Positions 27,011 through 36,364 of a stretch of DNA of 64,000 bases are shown in pieces (positions within the stretch are counted from its first letter, which is position 1; every line of letters starts with the position of its first letter). Location of the stretch: contig JAGQRW010000007.1 in assembly GCA_020425085.1 (NCBI GenBank), positions 1 to 64,000 of the forward strand, given 5' to 3'. The notes below the pieces were generated by a model, which saw only the letters and a program-made list of their open reading frames with translations, had not been told where the DNA came from and did no database searches. The position numbers and the translations under genes are program-made. This stretch comes from Paracoccaceae bacterium. Lineage in GTDB: Bacteria > Pseudomonadota > Alphaproteobacteria > Rhodobacterales > Rhodobacteraceae.

Positions 27011-28816
27011 ATGTCCGCATATGAATATGTAGATCACACCTATGATGTCGTGGTTGTCGGTGCGGGTGGCTCGGGCCTGCGTGCAACGCTGGGCATGGCA
27101 GAACAGGGGTTGAAAACCGCCTGCGTCACCAAGGTTTTCCCCACCCGAAGCCACACGGTCGCCGCCCAGGGCGGCATCGCCGCCAGCCTTAGCAACATGG
27201 GGCCGGACCACTGGCACTGGCACATGTATGACACCGTGAAAGGTGGCGACTGGCTGGGTGATACCGATGCGATGGAATACCTTACAAAGGAAGCGCCCAA
27301 AGCGGTTTATGAGCTGGAACATTACGGCGTGCCGTTTTCGCGCACTGAAGAGGGCAAGATTTACCAGCGCCCGTTCGGCGGCCATACCACCGAATTCGGC
27401 GAAGGCCCGCCGGTACAGCGCACCTGTGCCGCCGCCGATCGTACCGGCCACGCCATTCTGCACACGCTTTACGGCCAAAGCCTGAAACAGAAGGCGGAAT
27501 TCTTCATCGAGTATTTCGCGCTAGATCTGATCATGACCGAGGATGGCCAGTGTCAGGGCATCACCGCCTGGAAACTGGACGATGGCACGATCCACCGCTT
27601 CAACGCCAAGATGGTGGTGTTGGCAACCGGCGGCTATGGCCGCGCCTTTTTCTCCTGTACCTCGGCCCATACCTGCACCGGCGATGGTGGCGGCATGGTG
27701 GCGCGGGCGGGTCTTGCATTGCAGGATATGGAGTTTGTCCAGTTCCACCCGACCGGCATTTATGGTGCGGGCTGTCTGATCACCGAAGGGGCGCGCGGCG
27801 AAGGCGGTTATCTGACCAATGCCGAAGGCGAGCGGTTCATGGAACGTTATGCCCCGACCTACAAGGACCTTGCTCCGCGCGATTACGTATCCCGTTCAAT
27901 GACCATGGAAATCCGCGAAGGCCGCGGCGTCGGGGCGCATAAAGACCACATTTTCCTGCATCTCGATCACCTTCCGGCCTCGGCCCTGCACGAACGCCTG
28001 CCTGGCATTTCGGAAAGCGCCAGAATTTTTGCCGGGGTTGACGTGACCAAGGAACCGATCCCGGTTCTGCCGACGGTGCATTACAACATGGGCGGCATTC
28101 CCACCAACTATTGGGGCGAAGTGCTGAACCCCACCAAGGACGACCCGAACGCTGTGGTTCCCGGCCTGATGGCGGTAGGTGAAGCAGGTTGTGCCAGTGT
28201 TCATGGGGCGAACCGGCTTGGATCAAACTCATTGATCGACCTAGTGGTATTTGGCCGCGCCGCTGCCATTCGCGCCGGCGAAGTGGTGGATGCCAAGGCG
28301 TCGAACCGGGCGCTGAACACAGCCTCGGTCGAGGCGTCGATTGCACGGTTTGATGGCCTCAGACATGCGGACGGGCCGATACCCACTGCCGAACTGCGCC
28401 TTGAGATGCAAAAGACCATGCAGGCCGACGCCGCCGTTTTCCGCACCGCCAAGACAATGAAAGAAGGTGTGAAGAACATGGATGTGATCGCCGGCAAGCT
28501 TTCTGATCTCAGGGTTACGGACCGGTCGATGATCTGGAACAGCGATCTGATGGAAACCCTGGAACTGACCAACCTGATGCCGAACGCGCTGGCCACCATC
28601 AACGGTGCTGCGGTGCGTGAAGAAAGCCGCGGCGCCCACGCGCATGAGGATTTCCCCGAGCGCGACGACAAGAAATGGCGCAAGCACACGATTGCAAGGG
28701 TGGATGGCAAAAAGGTCGCCCTCAGCTATCGCCCGGTGGTGACCGATCCGTTGATCAAGCCCGAGGATGGCGGCATTGATCTGGATCACATCGCGCCCAA
28801 AGCGCGGACTTTTTAA
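27011..28816 (+). CDS. sdhA: Succinate dehydrogenase flavoprotein subunit
   Basis: A 601-residue cytoplasmic-face subunit oxidising succinate to fumarate. Seen: dinucleotide motif [11 protein letters not shown], the covalent-FAD histidine in [18 protein letters not shown], the active-site [20 protein letters not shown], and [20 protein letters not shown]. Length is normal. In the ethylmalonyl-CoA route the succinyl-CoA formed from propionyl-CoA feeds through this enzyme. Third gene of the operon. Confidence 0.98.
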   Translation: MSAYEYVDHTYDVVVVGAGGSGLRATLGMAEQGLKTACVTKVFPTRSHTVAAQGGIAASLSNMGPDHWHWHMYDTVKGGDWLGDTDAMEYLTKEAPKAVYELEHYGVPFSRTEEGKIYQRPFGGHTTEFGEGPPVQRTCAAADRTGHAILHTLYGQSLKQKAEFFIEYFALDLIMTEDGQCQGITAWKLDDGTIHRFNAKMVVLATGGYGRAFFSCTSAHTCTGDGGGMVARAGLALQDMEFVQFHPTGIYGAGCLITEGARGEGGYLTNAEGERFMERYAPTYKDLAPRDYVSRSMTMEIREGRGVGAHKDHIFLHLDHLPASALHERLPGISESARIFAGVDVTKEPIPVLPTVHYNMGGIPTNYWGEVLNPTKDDPNAVVPGLMAVGEAGCASVHGANRLGSNSLIDLVVFGRAAAIRAGEVVDAKASNRALNTASVEASIARFDGLRHADGPIPTAELRLEMQKTMQADAAVFRTAKTMKEGVKNMDVIAGKLSDLRVTDRSMIWNSDLMETLELTNLMPNALATINGAAVREESRGAHAHEDFPERDDKKWRKHTIARVDGKKVALSYRPVVTDPLIKPEDGGIDLDHIAPKARTF

Positions 28817-28827
28817 GGAGAGGCAAA

Positions 28828-29607
28828 ATGGTTGAACTGACGCTTCCGAAAAACAGCCGCATGACCGTGGGCAAGACCTGGCCGAAACCGGTCGGGGCTA
28901 AGAATGTCCGCACCTTCAATATTTATCGCTATGATCCCGATAGTTCGGCCAACCCGCGCGTGGATACCTATTTTGTCGATATCGACAGCTGCGGACCAAT
29001 GGTCCTGGATGCGCTGATCAAGATCAAGAACGAGATCGACCCGACGCTGACCTTTCGCCGCTCCTGCCGCGAGGGGATTTGCGGCTCTTGTGCCATGAAC
29101 ATCGACGGCAAGAATACGCTGGCCTGCATCTATGGCATGGACGAGATCAAGGGCGACGTGAAGATCTATCCGTTGCCACATATGCCAGTGGTCAAGGATC
29201 TGATCCCGGACCTGACGCATTTTTATGCCCAGCACGCCAGTATCATGCCGTGGCTGGAAACCAAGACCAACCGACCTGCCGCAGAATGGCGTCAGTCGAT
29301 CGAGGATCGCAGGAAGCTTGACGGGCTTTATGAATGCGTGATGTGTGCCTGTTGTTCAACGGCGTGCCCATCCTATTGGTGGAACTCGGATCGATATCTT
29401 GGCCCGGCGGCGCTGCTGCATGCCTATCGCTGGATCATTGATTCACGCGATGAGGCGACCGGTGAGCGGCTGGATGAACTAGAGGATCCATTCAAGCTGT
29501 ATCGTTGTCACACGATTTTCAACTGCACCCGTACCTGTCCAAAGGGGCTGAACCCGGCCAAGGCGATTGCCGAGATCAAGAAACTGATGGTTGAGCGTAC
29601 CATGTGA
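28828..29607 (+). CDS. sdhB: Succinate dehydrogenase iron-sulfur subunit
   Basis: A 259-residue electron-transfer subunit. The [2Fe-2S] ligands are Cys80, Cys85, Cys88 and Cys100 (CREGICGSC and TLAC); the [4Fe-4S]/[3Fe-4S] ligands lie in [21 protein letters not shown] and [18 protein letters not shown] precedes the ATG, 11 bp after sdhA. The operon ends here, followed at once by a G/C-rich hairpin repeat. Confidence 0.98.
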   Translation: MVELTLPKNSRMTVGKTWPKPVGAKNVRTFNIYRYDPDSSANPRVDTYFVDIDSCGPMVLDALIKIKNEIDPTLTFRRSCREGICGSCAMNIDGKNTLACIYGMDEIKGDVKIYPLPHMPVVKDLIPDLTHFYAQHASIMPWLETKTNRPAAEWRQSIEDRRKLDGLYECVMCACCSTACPSYWWNSDRYLGPAALLHAYRWIIDSRDEATGERLDELEDPFKLYRCHTIFNCTRTCPKGLNPAKAIAEIKKLMVERTM

Positions 29608-29612
29608 AGGGT

Positions 29613-29675
29613 AAAGGGGGCAGGCTGCCCCCTCGCTGCGCTCACCCCCGCGAGTATTTCCGCAACAAAGAAGCG
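29613..29675. repeat. Intergenic GC-hairpin repeat, copy A (after sdhB)
   Basis: GGGGGCAG-GCTGCCCCC forms a tight hairpin, followed by a second arm TCACCCCCGCGAGTATTT and an AT-richer tail ending near AAGCGAT. A related copy with the same order of blocks is at 32291-32367. It lies between the ends of sdhB and the convergent DUF3108 gene and probably acts as a terminator. It resembles dispersed repeats I recall from Rhodobacteraceae intergenic regions (blocks of C5 followed by GAG-TATTT). Confidence 0.6.
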
Positions 29676-29679
29676 ATAT

Positions 29680-30390
29680 TCATTCGCGGGTCAGGATCAT
29701 GCTGTTGTGGCTGGTGGTGATGGTCGCGCCGATCAGGTCTGCAGTTGTTCCGGCCAGGCTGTAATCCAGCGTCAGGGCAAAGGTTTTCTGGCCCGGCAGC
29801 AACGTGTGATCGGGACCATCGACGATGCGATAGCTGCCCTGGCAACGCAGCAGGCCCGGTGAAAATGTGGCGGCAGGTGCAAGTCTGATCAGCACGATAC
29901 GGCGGCCGTCATAGATGCGGATTTCAGGCGGGCAGTCGGGTGGTGTCGTGGTTGCGATCAGGGCAAGTGCTGTCAGGCTGTCGGTATAGCTGCCGGTAAG
30001 TTTGTTTGGGTCGGAAAGCCTGGTTCGGGCGCTTTGCGGTTTGATTCTGGTTGTGACCGGAATGCCCGAGCGGAAGCTGAGATCGGTGGTTCGGGACTTG
30101 AACAGGCTTTCCGAGAGGGCGTGGAAGGTTTCCGGTTGCATGCGCCCGGAATTGTCCAGCTTGCCAACCGTCCGGGCGTCAAATTGTGCCTGGGTGATAA
30201 ATCCAAGGATGCCGCGTGAAATGACGCTGACCCTGAGATAATAGTCGTTGCTGTTGCTGACCCTGTCAAAGGTAAGTTCGCCCAGGCCAAGGCCGCTGGT
30301 GGTCATGGAGAAACTGATGGTTTCTCGATTTCCGGCATGGGCCGCGGGAACCGAGACCAGCATCAGCAGCAGAAGCAAAAAATGGTACAT
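29680..30390 (-). CDS. DUF3108-like exported protein
   Basis: A 236-residue periplasmic protein. Signal peptide from Met at 30390 (hydrophobic MYHFLLLLLMLVSVPAAHA). The mature part begins with strand-like FSMTTSGLGLGELTF and contains a typical DUF3108 progression (GFITQAQFDARTVG; LTGSYTDSLTALALI; IYDGRRIVLIRL), a beta-rich fold related to lipid-carrier-like periplasmic proteins. A longer frame begins at 30528, but its first 46 residues show no signal peptide and overlap the end of the neighbouring gene. Function unknown. Confidence 0.75.
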   Translation of the reverse strand: MYHFLLLLLMLVSVPAAHAGNRETISFSMTTSGLGLGELTFDRVSNSNDYYLRVSVISRGILGFITQAQFDARTVGKLDNSGRMQPETFHALSESLFKSRTTDLSFRSGIPVTTRIKPQSARTRLSDPNKLTGSYTDSLTALALIATTTPPDCPPEIRIYDGRRIVLIRLAPAATFSPGLLRCQGSYRIVDGPDHTLLPGQKTFALTLDYSLAGTTADLIGATITTSHNSMILTRE

Positions 30391-30528
30391 GAAATTCCGG
30401 CCACCTGATTTTTCAGCCAGCCTGTCGCTTGCGGCAAGGGCGGTCAAGCAGAATGCCATGAACCTGGGGTTGCCGCTAGATGTTTGTGTCGCAATCGCGC
30501 GTTGATTGGCCGAACCGGCTGGACTCAA

Positions 30529-31515
30529 TCAGCAGTATCGCTCGATGCCGACGATCTGGGCATCGGAATACCGGTCGCCATGGGCAAAACCCGCAGGCAG
30601 CAAGCGGTCGATTTCCGCCCGGTCCTGGTCGGTAAAGCTGATATCCGAGGCGCTGGCCCATTCCGCCAGATGCCGGGAACTCCGGGTGCCGGGGATTGGA
30701 ATCAGGTGGTCGCCCTTGTCCAGTATCCAGGCCAGTGCAGCGGCGGCACTTGTCCAGCCGCGCGAATGGGCAAATTCGCGAAAACCGGCGATTTGCCGGA
30801 TGTTGGCGGTAAAATTTGGTTCGATAAACCGCGGCGTGCCATGTCGGAAATCAGACTCGCTGAAATTCGAGGGGTTCGGGGAAGACTCGGCAAACATGCC
30901 ACGCCCGAGTGGCGAGAACGGCACGAAGGAAGCGCCGGTCTCATGGCAGGCGCGGATCAGGCCGAGTTCGGGATAGCGGGTCCAGAGCGAATATTCATTC
31001 TGGACTGCACCAACCGGTGCCACCTTGGCGGCGCGTCTGAGCGAGGAGGGGGCGATCTCGGAAAATCCGAACTGGCCGATCATGCCTTCTTGTTGAAATT
31101 TTACCAGGGTTTCGGTGACCTGTTCTATCTCGATCGACCAGTCGCGGCGGTGGATATAGTAGAGTTCGATGCGCCCGACTTCTAACCGTTTCAGTGAACC
31201 TTCGAGGGCGCGGCGCAGCCAGGATTCGGAATTGTCGTTCTCGCCGCGTTTGCCGCCGATCACGATGCCGCCTTTGGTGGCGAGGTTGAAGCTGTGGCCG
31301 GTTTGGCGCTGATAGGCACCGATCACGCTTTCGGCCAAACCATTGCCGTATATTTCGGCGGTATCGAGAAAGTTGATACCGTGTTCACGGGCGGCATCAA
31401 GACAGGCAAAGCTTTCGTCGATATCGGTCGGTCCGTAAAAGCCCGCGAAGGACATGGTACCAAGGGCGATGCGGGAGACCTTAGGGCCGGAGGTGCCGAG
31501 TTTGGTGGTTTTCAT
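30529..31515 (-). CDS. Aldo/keto reductase family protein
   Basis: A 328-residue NADPH-dependent oxidoreductase of the aldo/keto reductase fold. The catalytic tetrad is visible: Asp51 and Tyr56 (NFLDTAEIYGNG), Lys81 (LATKGG) and His122 (YYIHRRD). It most resembles the YajO/Tas-like or AKR13-type bacterial reductases; the substrate is unknown. AAGGAGG precedes the ATG, which is 12 bp after deoD, so the two form an operon. Confidence 0.92.
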   Translation of the reverse strand: MKTTKLGTSGPKVSRIALGTMSFAGFYGPTDIDESFACLDAAREHGINFLDTAEIYGNGLAESVIGAYQRQTGHSFNLATKGGIVIGGKRGENDNSESWLRRALEGSLKRLEVGRIELYYIHRRDWSIEIEQVTETLVKFQQEGMIGQFGFSEIAPSSLRRAAKVAPVGAVQNEYSLWTRYPELGLIRACHETGASFVPFSPLGRGMFAESSPNPSNFSESDFRHGTPRFIEPNFTANIRQIAGFREFAHSRGWTSAAAALAWILDKGDHLIPIPGTRSSRHLAEWASASDISFTDQDRAEIDRLLPAGFAHGDRYSDAQIVGIERYC

Positions 31516-31527
31516 CCTGGTTCCTCC

Positions 31528-32232
31528 TTAGGCAAAAACTGCTTCGAGTGCGATTTCAACCATTTCGCCAAAGCTTTGTTCGCGATCCTTGGATGGCAGG
31601 GACTGGCCGGTGATGAGGTGGTCCGAAATGGTCAGAACCGCCAGGGCGCGGACGCGGTGGCGGGCGGCAAGGGTGTATAGCTCGGCTGCCTCCATCTCGA
31701 CGGCAAGGATGCCATGGCGGACCATTTGTTCGTTGAGATCAGGGCGTTCGTCATAAAAGGTATCCGAGGAATAGATACCGCCGATATGGGTTGTTGCGCC
31801 TTTGCCTTCGGCGGCGCGGGCGGCGGCTGCCAGCAGGTTCCAGTCGGCTGAGGGGGCAAAGTTGAATTCGCGAAAGATGCTGCGGCTGGGATTGCCGATG
31901 GTCGAGGCGGTCATTGCCAGCACCACGTCGCGGATGGCGACCTGTTCGGCCATGCCGCCGGCGCTGCCGATGCGGATCAGGGTTTTGGCGCCGTAATCGC
32001 GGATCAGCTCATTCACATAGATCGACAGGGACGGCATGCCCATGCCGGAACCCTGAATGGTGACGCGGTTGCCCTGCCAGGTGCCGGTGAAACCCAGCAT
32101 GCCACGCACTTGATTGATGCAGACGGGGTTTTCGAGAAATGTTTCAGCGGCCCACTTGGCGCGGTAAGGGTCGCCCGGTAGTAGCACGGTTTCGGCAATT
32201 TCGCCGGGTTTGGCACCGATATGAATGGTCAT
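31528..32232 (-). CDS. deoD: Purine-nucleoside phosphorylase
   Basis: A 234-residue trimeric/hexameric-type phosphorylase cleaving purine (deoxy)nucleosides to base and (deoxy)ribose 1-phosphate. Signatures: [19 protein letters not shown] at the start, the IRIGSAGGM phosphate loop, and [10 protein letters not shown] near the active site. The ATG at 32232 follows AGGAG; a longer frame to 32334 is not supported. It links loosely to the purine-degradation genes at 8.9-18 kb, since released bases would feed that pathway. Confidence 0.95.
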   Translation of the reverse strand: MTIHIGAKPGEIAETVLLPGDPYRAKWAAETFLENPVCINQVRGMLGFTGTWQGNRVTIQGSGMGMPSLSIYVNELIRDYGAKTLIRIGSAGGMAEQVAIRDVVLAMTASTIGNPSRSIFREFNFAPSADWNLLAAAARAAEGKGATTHIGGIYSSDTFYDERPDLNEQMVRHGILAVEMEAAELYTLAARHRVRALAVLTISDHLITGQSLPSKDREQSFGEMVEIALEAVFA

Positions 32233-32290
32233 TGATGGCTCCTGTCCTGTCGGCACGACTATAGGGATGTTTGGCGGCGTGAAAACCTTG

Positions 32291-32367
32291 AAAAAGGGGG
32301 CTGTCTGCCCCCTCTGGCCTGATGGGCCATTCACCCCCGAGAGTGTATCAGGAACAATGAGGGGCGA
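32291..32367. repeat. Intergenic GC-hairpin repeat, copy B (between ecm and deoD)
   Basis: Same block order as copy A: GGGGGC-TG-TCTGCCCCCTC hairpin, a variable middle that is itself an inverted repeat (TGGCC-TGAT-GGGCCA), then TCACCCCCGAGAGTGTAT and a tail ending GGGGCGATT. It ends exactly at the ecm stop codon (minus strand) and is 59 bp upstream of deoD. Probably a terminator for ecm. Confidence 0.6.
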
Positions 32368-34335
32368 TTATTGTGCCGCCATTGATGCAGGGTCGACCAG
32401 AGCGACGATGTCGAACATGATGCGGTTCAGCTCAAAATCCTTGGGCGTATAGACGCGGGTGACGCCGAGGCCGCGAAGGGTTTTGGCATCGTCTTCGGGG
32501 ATGATGCCGCCGACCACTACCGGGATAAGGCCGAGGCCCGCGGCCTGCATGCGTTCCATCACCTCAGTGATCAGAGGCAAGTGGGAGCCTGAGAGGATAG
32601 ACAGGCCGACCACATGCGCCTGTTCTTCAAGGGCGGCAGCGACGATCTGTTCGGGGGTCAGGCGGATGCCGTCATATGTGATGTCCATGCCGCAATCACG
32701 GGCGCGAACGGCGATTTGTTCGGCACCGTTGGAGTGGCCGTCAAGGCCGGGTTTGCCGACCAGGAACTTCAGGCGGCGTCCGAGTTTGGCAGATACCACG
32801 TCAACCGCATCGCGGATTTCTTCAAGTCCTTCGGTCTGGTTGGAGACAGATTTGCCCACACCGGTCGGGGCGCGGTATTCGCCGTAAACGCTGCGCATGA
32901 CTTCGGCCCATTCGCCGGTGGTGACGCCTGCCTTGGCGGCGGCGATGGACGGAGGCATGATGTTGGCGCCGCTTTTTGCGGTTTCATGAAGGGCGGCAAG
33001 GGCGGTTTTTACCGCGCCTGCGTCGCGTTCGCGCCGCCAGTTTTCCAGTCTGGCGATCTGGTCGGCCTCGGCGGCGGGGTCGACCACCATGATACTGCCG
33101 TCGCCGCTGGTCAGCGGACTTTCGGCACCTTCGGTGAAGCGGTTGACGCCGATCACGGTGGTTTCGCCGGTTTCAATGCGGCCAAGGCGGGCGGCGTTAC
33201 TGTCGACCAGGCGGCCTTTCATGTATTCGATTGCCTGAATGGCACCGCCCATGGCGTCGATCTGCGCCAGTTCTTCGCGGGCACCGGATTTCAACGATTC
33301 AACCTTGCGATCAACCGCCGGATTGCCGTCAAACAGGTCGTCATATTCCAGCAAATCAGTTTCATAGGCGAGGATCTGTTGCATCCTTAGTGACCATTGC
33401 TGGTCCCATGGGCGCGGCAGGCCAAGGGCTTCGTTCCAGGCGGGCAGTTGCACGGCGCGGGCGCGGGCATTTTTGGATAGGGTTACCGCCAGCATTTCCA
33501 ACAGGATGCGGTAGACGTTGTTTTCCGGCTGCTGTTCGGTCAGGCCAAGTGAGTTCACCTGCACACCGTAACGGAACCGCCGCATTTTGGCATCGCTTAC
33601 GCCATAGCGATGTTCGCAAATCTCATCCCACAGATCAACAAAGGCCCGCATTTTGCACATTTCAGTGACGAAACGGATGCCTGCGTTGACAAAGAATGAT
33701 ATGCGGCCGACCACTTGCGGGAAATCCTCGGGCGAAACCTTGCCTTTTACATCGTCCAGCACGGCGGTGGCGGTGGCCAGGGCAAAGGCGAGTTCCTGTT
33801 CGGGGGTCGCGCCTGCCTCTTGCAGATGATAGGAACAGACGTTCATCGGGTTCCATTTCGGCACGCTTTGATAGCAATAGGCGGCCACGTCGGTGATCAT
33901 CCGCAAGCTGGGTTTCGGCGGGCAGATATAGGTGCCGCGCGACAGGTATTCCTTGATAATATCGTTTTGTACCGTGCCTTGCAGCTTGGTGATATCGGCA
34001 CCCTGTTCCTCGGCCAGCGCGATGTATAGCGCCAGCATCCAGGGGGCGGTGGCGTTGATGGTCATCGAGGTGTTCATTTGTTCCAGCGGGATATCCGCGA
34101 ACAGAGCGCGCATATCGCCCAGATGGCCGACCGGCACGCCGACCTTGCCGACCTCGCCCCGCGCCAGCAAGTGATCGCTGTCGTATCCCGTCTGGGTCGG
34201 CAGATCAAAAGCGACGGAAAGGCCGGTTTGCCCCTTGGCCAGATTGCCGCGATAAAGCTCGTTCGAGGCGCTGGCGGTGGAATGGCCGGCATAGGTGCGA
34301 AACAGCCAGGGGCGGGGATTCGAGGTCGGGGTCAT
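32368..34335 (-). CDS. ecm: (2R)-ethylmalonyl-CoA mutase, B12-dependent
   Basis: A 655-residue adenosylcobalamin mutase converting ethylmalonyl-CoA to methylsuccinyl-CoA. The N-terminal barrel begins WLFRTYAGHSTASASNELYR and contains GLSVAFDLPTQTGYDSDH and MNTSMTINATAPWMLALY. The C-terminal B12 domain has the base-off motif in GKPGLDGHSNGAEQIAVRA, with HVVGLSILSGSHL. The start motif and length (about 655, shorter than methylmalonyl-CoA mutase) match Ecm of Rhodobacter rather than Mcm. ATG at 34335 behind AAGGA. A near-match of the TGC-rich operator lies 84-95 bp upstream. Confidence 0.93.
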   Translation of the reverse strand: MTPTSNPRPWLFRTYAGHSTASASNELYRGNLAKGQTGLSVAFDLPTQTGYDSDHLLARGEVGKVGVPVGHLGDMRALFADIPLEQMNTSMTINATAPWMLALYIALAEEQGADITKLQGTVQNDIIKEYLSRGTYICPPKPSLRMITDVAAYCYQSVPKWNPMNVCSYHLQEAGATPEQELAFALATATAVLDDVKGKVSPEDFPQVVGRISFFVNAGIRFVTEMCKMRAFVDLWDEICEHRYGVSDAKMRRFRYGVQVNSLGLTEQQPENNVYRILLEMLAVTLSKNARARAVQLPAWNEALGLPRPWDQQWSLRMQQILAYETDLLEYDDLFDGNPAVDRKVESLKSGAREELAQIDAMGGAIQAIEYMKGRLVDSNAARLGRIETGETTVIGVNRFTEGAESPLTSGDGSIMVVDPAAEADQIARLENWRRERDAGAVKTALAALHETAKSGANIMPPSIAAAKAGVTTGEWAEVMRSVYGEYRAPTGVGKSVSNQTEGLEEIRDAVDVVSAKLGRRLKFLVGKPGLDGHSNGAEQIAVRARDCGMDITYDGIRLTPEQIVAAALEEQAHVVGLSILSGSHLPLITEVMERMQAAGLGLIPVVVGGIIPEDDAKTLRGLGVTRVYTPKDFELNRIMFDIVALVDPASMAAQ

Positions 34336-34418
34336 GCCTGATCCTTTGTCAGCAGAATCGTATCGCAAGATAATTACCCGCCTCAAACGCGGTGTGCAAT
34401 TTCCTTTCGCAACCTTTT

Positions 34419-34430
34419 TGCCGCAATGCA
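34419..34430 (-). promoter_or_regulatory. Near-match TGC-rich (PhaR-like) operator upstream of ecm
   Basis: On the minus strand the sequence reads TGCATTGCGGCA, 11 of 12 positions of the consensus TGCRNYGCASMA (A to G at position 9). It lies 84-95 bp upstream of the ecm start, a position close to the perfect site before mcd (71-82 bp). Weaker than the other sites. Confidence 0.4.
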
Positions 34431-34518
34431 GCGACAAAATGCCGGATCAGACGGCTGCGCGGCCCGGCCCTGGGACTTGAGGTGATTAGCGCGATAACGG
34501 AGCGTTGGTGAAATAAAT

Positions 34519-34548
34519 AGGCCGCAGTGTGGGGCTGCGGCCTTTTCT
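34519..34548. terminator. Terminator between ecm and CTERM genes (duplicated copy 1)
   Basis: AGGCCGCAG (34519-34527) pairs perfectly with CTGCGGCCT (34535-34543) over a 7-nt loop and runs into TTTTCT on the plus strand, with a run of A's reading as T's on the minus strand. It serves the CTERM gene ending at 34571 (minus). The same hairpin recurs at 35422-35453. Confidence 0.8.
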
Positions 34549-34658
34549 GGTAAGTGATGATTGCCGAGCTTCAGGATTTGCGGCGTTTCGCAGCCCCAAG
34601 GCCAAGCAATGCTGTCAGCAGCAGAACGCCACCGGCCGGCAGCGGAACCTGTGCCGTA
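34519..34658. repeat. Duplicated CTERM-plus-terminator module, copy 1
   Basis: About 140 bp covering the terminator and the last ~28 codons of the 34571-35128 gene. By eye it differs from copy 2 (35424-35559) by three or four substitutions and one 3-nt indel, including identity at most third codon positions; upstream of it the two genes are unrelated. This indicates recent duplication or gene conversion. Confidence 0.85.
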
Positions 34659-35128
34659 TCAAACTGGAAGGTCGAATAGCCATAGCCAGCCCCGGATGAA
34701 TTATCGTCAAAGAACAGGCGCGTGATCTGACCGTAGGCGCTGAGATCGATATGCTGATCCGGCGTGGTGAAAATCAACGAACCCAACAGCGCATTGGCGA
34801 TGCCGTAGATCGAGATCGTCACCATATCACCTGGATTTGATCCGTCGAGGTCGAAGGAAAGGTTGCTTACGACACTGGCAAAGGTGATGTCGGTATCTGC
34901 TTCACAGGAATATACATTGGGAGTCAACGAGCAGAATCCGTCAATCTCACCAGCTGCCCCCGCGCCTACCAAAATCTGGCCGCCGCTGGTATTGGTGATG
35001 GTGTGACCGTCGATCACGATCTGGCTTCCGTAGGTACCCGCGCCGAAACCGACGAAATCGATTGTTGCGGCGGATACGGCACTTCCTGCGACGGTCAGGG
35101 CAAGTGCTGCAACTAATTTCTTGTACAT
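34571..35128 (-). CDS. VPLPA-CTERM sorting domain protein
   Basis: A 185-residue exported protein: signal peptide (KKLVAALALTVAGSAVSA), a beta-rich middle with GFCSLTPNVYSCEADTD (two cysteines that may pair) and DNSSGAGYGYSTFQFD, then the sorting signal VPLPAGG, a Leu-rich helix and KRRKS. GGAGGA stands before the ATG. The last ~28 codons and the downstream terminator are almost identical to those of the next gene (35473-36048), while the rest differs. No adhesin domain recognised. Confidence 0.85.
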   Translation of the reverse strand: MYKKLVAALALTVAGSAVSAATIDFVGFGAGTYGSQIVIDGHTITNTSGGQILVGAGAAGEIDGFCSLTPNVYSCEADTDITFASVVSNLSFDLDGSNPGDMVTISIYGIANALLGSLIFTTPDQHIDLSAYGQITRLFFDDNSSGAGYGYSTFQFDTAQVPLPAGGVLLLTALLGLGAAKRRKS

Positions 35129-35421
35129 TTGAAAGGTCCTCCTTTGCTGTAATAGTTAATTTGGGACAAACACCATTTTACCACAAATTCGTGATTGGAG
35201 CAGAGAATTAATTGTTCGTTACCTTGAACTATTACAAAGTGTTAAGGTTGAAATTCGCCGCAAAGTTATGATTTGCACCAAATTTTTTACCAGTTGACGG
35301 CTACAGTTTTCGCACATGCGCCCGCCGATTCGCAGCAATTTGCCGTTTCCGTTGGGCGAGTCGCTTGGTTGAAGTGGAAACAATGTAATCAGAGCGATGT
35401 TTCGGAAATTGAAGAAAAAGA

Positions 35422-35453
35422 AAAGGCCGCAGTGTGGGGCTGCGGCCTTTTCT
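35422..35453. terminator. Terminator of second tandem CTERM gene (duplicated copy 2)
   Basis: AAAGGCCGCAG (35422-35432) and CTGCGGCCTTT (35440-35450) form a perfect 11-bp stem with a 7-nt loop, and the flanking A and T runs make it bidirectional. The 293 bp between 35129 and this hairpin is AT-rich, contains no gene, and must hold the promoter of the CTERM gene starting at 35128. Confidence 0.8.
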
Positions 35454-35559
35454 AGTAAATGATTGCCGAGCTTCAGGATTTGCGGCGTTTCGCAGCCCCA
35501 AGGCCAAGCAATGCTGTCAGCAGCAGAATGCCACCGGCCGGCAGCGGAACCTGTGCTGT
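35424..35559. repeat. Duplicated CTERM-plus-terminator module, copy 2
   Basis: Partner of the module at 34519-34658; covers the terminator and the 3' end of the 35473-36048 gene. Same orientation, about 905 bp apart, so recombination between the copies would delete the intervening surface-protein gene. Confidence 0.85.
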
Positions 35560-36048
35560 TTCATACGAGAAGTTATCGGCGTAAAGGTTGTTGTTGCCGT
35601 CAAGCCCTGTACCACCAAACAGCACATAGGAAATGTTGGCGGCGGAAACCGTCAGGGTCTTGAAGCCTATATAGGTATCAAGTATCGAGACGGAGTCAAA
35701 CGCCAACGGGTTGTCCGCCGCATCGAAGGCGAATAGATACAGATCATCCGCATCACCGTTATTGTCACCAATATCAACCGACACCATCGAGACCCCGGCA
35801 ACCGAGAAATCGGCCCGGTACGGGTTCAGGTTGTCAAACGGGACGGTCTGGATGAAATTGCCGGTGCCAAAGTAGTTTCCGCCATTCGCAACCATTATGT
35901 CATCACCACCCGCAGAAAGGGAAAATCCGCCGATTTCCAGGCCGGTGATCACGTCAAGTTCGGAAAAGCTCTCGAAATCCTGGGTGACGGCGGATGCTAT
36001 GCTGCCTGCGGCGCAGAAAAGCGCGGCGGCAATCGCTGTCTTGATCAT
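35473..36048 (-). CDS. VPLPA-CTERM sorting domain protein
   Basis: A 191-residue exported protein. Signal peptide from Met at 36048 (IKTAIAAALFCAAGSIASA) with GGAGGGG just before the ATG. The middle is a jelly-roll-like beta domain (DFESFSELDVITGLEIGGFS, SMVSVDIGDNNGDADDLYLF, DSVSILDTYIGFKTLTVSAA) of the kind seen in many PEP-CTERM proteins. C-terminus VPLPAGG, hydrophobic helix, KRRKS. A 36102 start is possible but would put 18 charged residues before the signal peptide. Confidence 0.87.
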   Translation of the reverse strand: MIKTAIAAALFCAAGSIASAVTQDFESFSELDVITGLEIGGFSLSAGGDDIMVANGGNYFGTGNFIQTVPFDNLNPYRADFSVAGVSMVSVDIGDNNGDADDLYLFAFDAADNPLAFDSVSILDTYIGFKTLTVSAANISYVLFGGTGLDGNNNLYADNFSYETAQVPLPAGGILLLTALLGLGAAKRRKS

Positions 36049-36364
36049 GTTCCCCTCCACTATTGATCCAGGCGAAAATCGCCTCTTGTCAGAATAGCAC
36101 ATTGCAGACCGGTTTTCAAATTCATCAACGAATAGTTATTGTATAAAATCAGATACTTGCATACTTTTTAGGTAACTACTGTCCCTACGTCGCCCTGATT
36201 ACGCCTGATTCCAGTCATGTTCTCGCCGGGCCTGGGGCGATTCGTTGCACCGGTTCTGTTTCCTTTTCAGAATTAGATGTTTCCACAACGAAAGCAGTCG
36301 CCGCCGACTGCGGAAGGCTCGCGAATTCTGTTTACCGGCTCGGGCATTGTTGTAACCTCGGTGC
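36049..36364. other. Divergent intergenic region (316 bp)
   Basis: Lies between the CTERM gene (minus) and the PlsB-like acyltransferase gene (plus). AT-rich near 36110-36180, presumably promoter DNA. An inverted repeat GCAGTCGCCGCCGACTGC lies at 36293-36310. No gene seen. Confidence 0.4.

Noticed and set aside
29613-32367. CRISPR or mobile element origin for the two GC-hairpin repeats.
   Set aside because: Only two copies 2.6 kb apart, no spacers, no cas genes or transposase; they look like terminator-type intergenic repeats.
32368-34335. Methylmalonyl-CoA mutase.
   Set aside because: Start motif and shorter length agree with ethylmalonyl-CoA mutase, and ccr, mch and mcd are in the same region.
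34519-35559. Insertion-sequence remnants flanking the CTERM gene.
   Set aside because: The repeats are direct and are fully explained by the shared CTERM-coding end and terminator; no inverted termini or transposase fragments.
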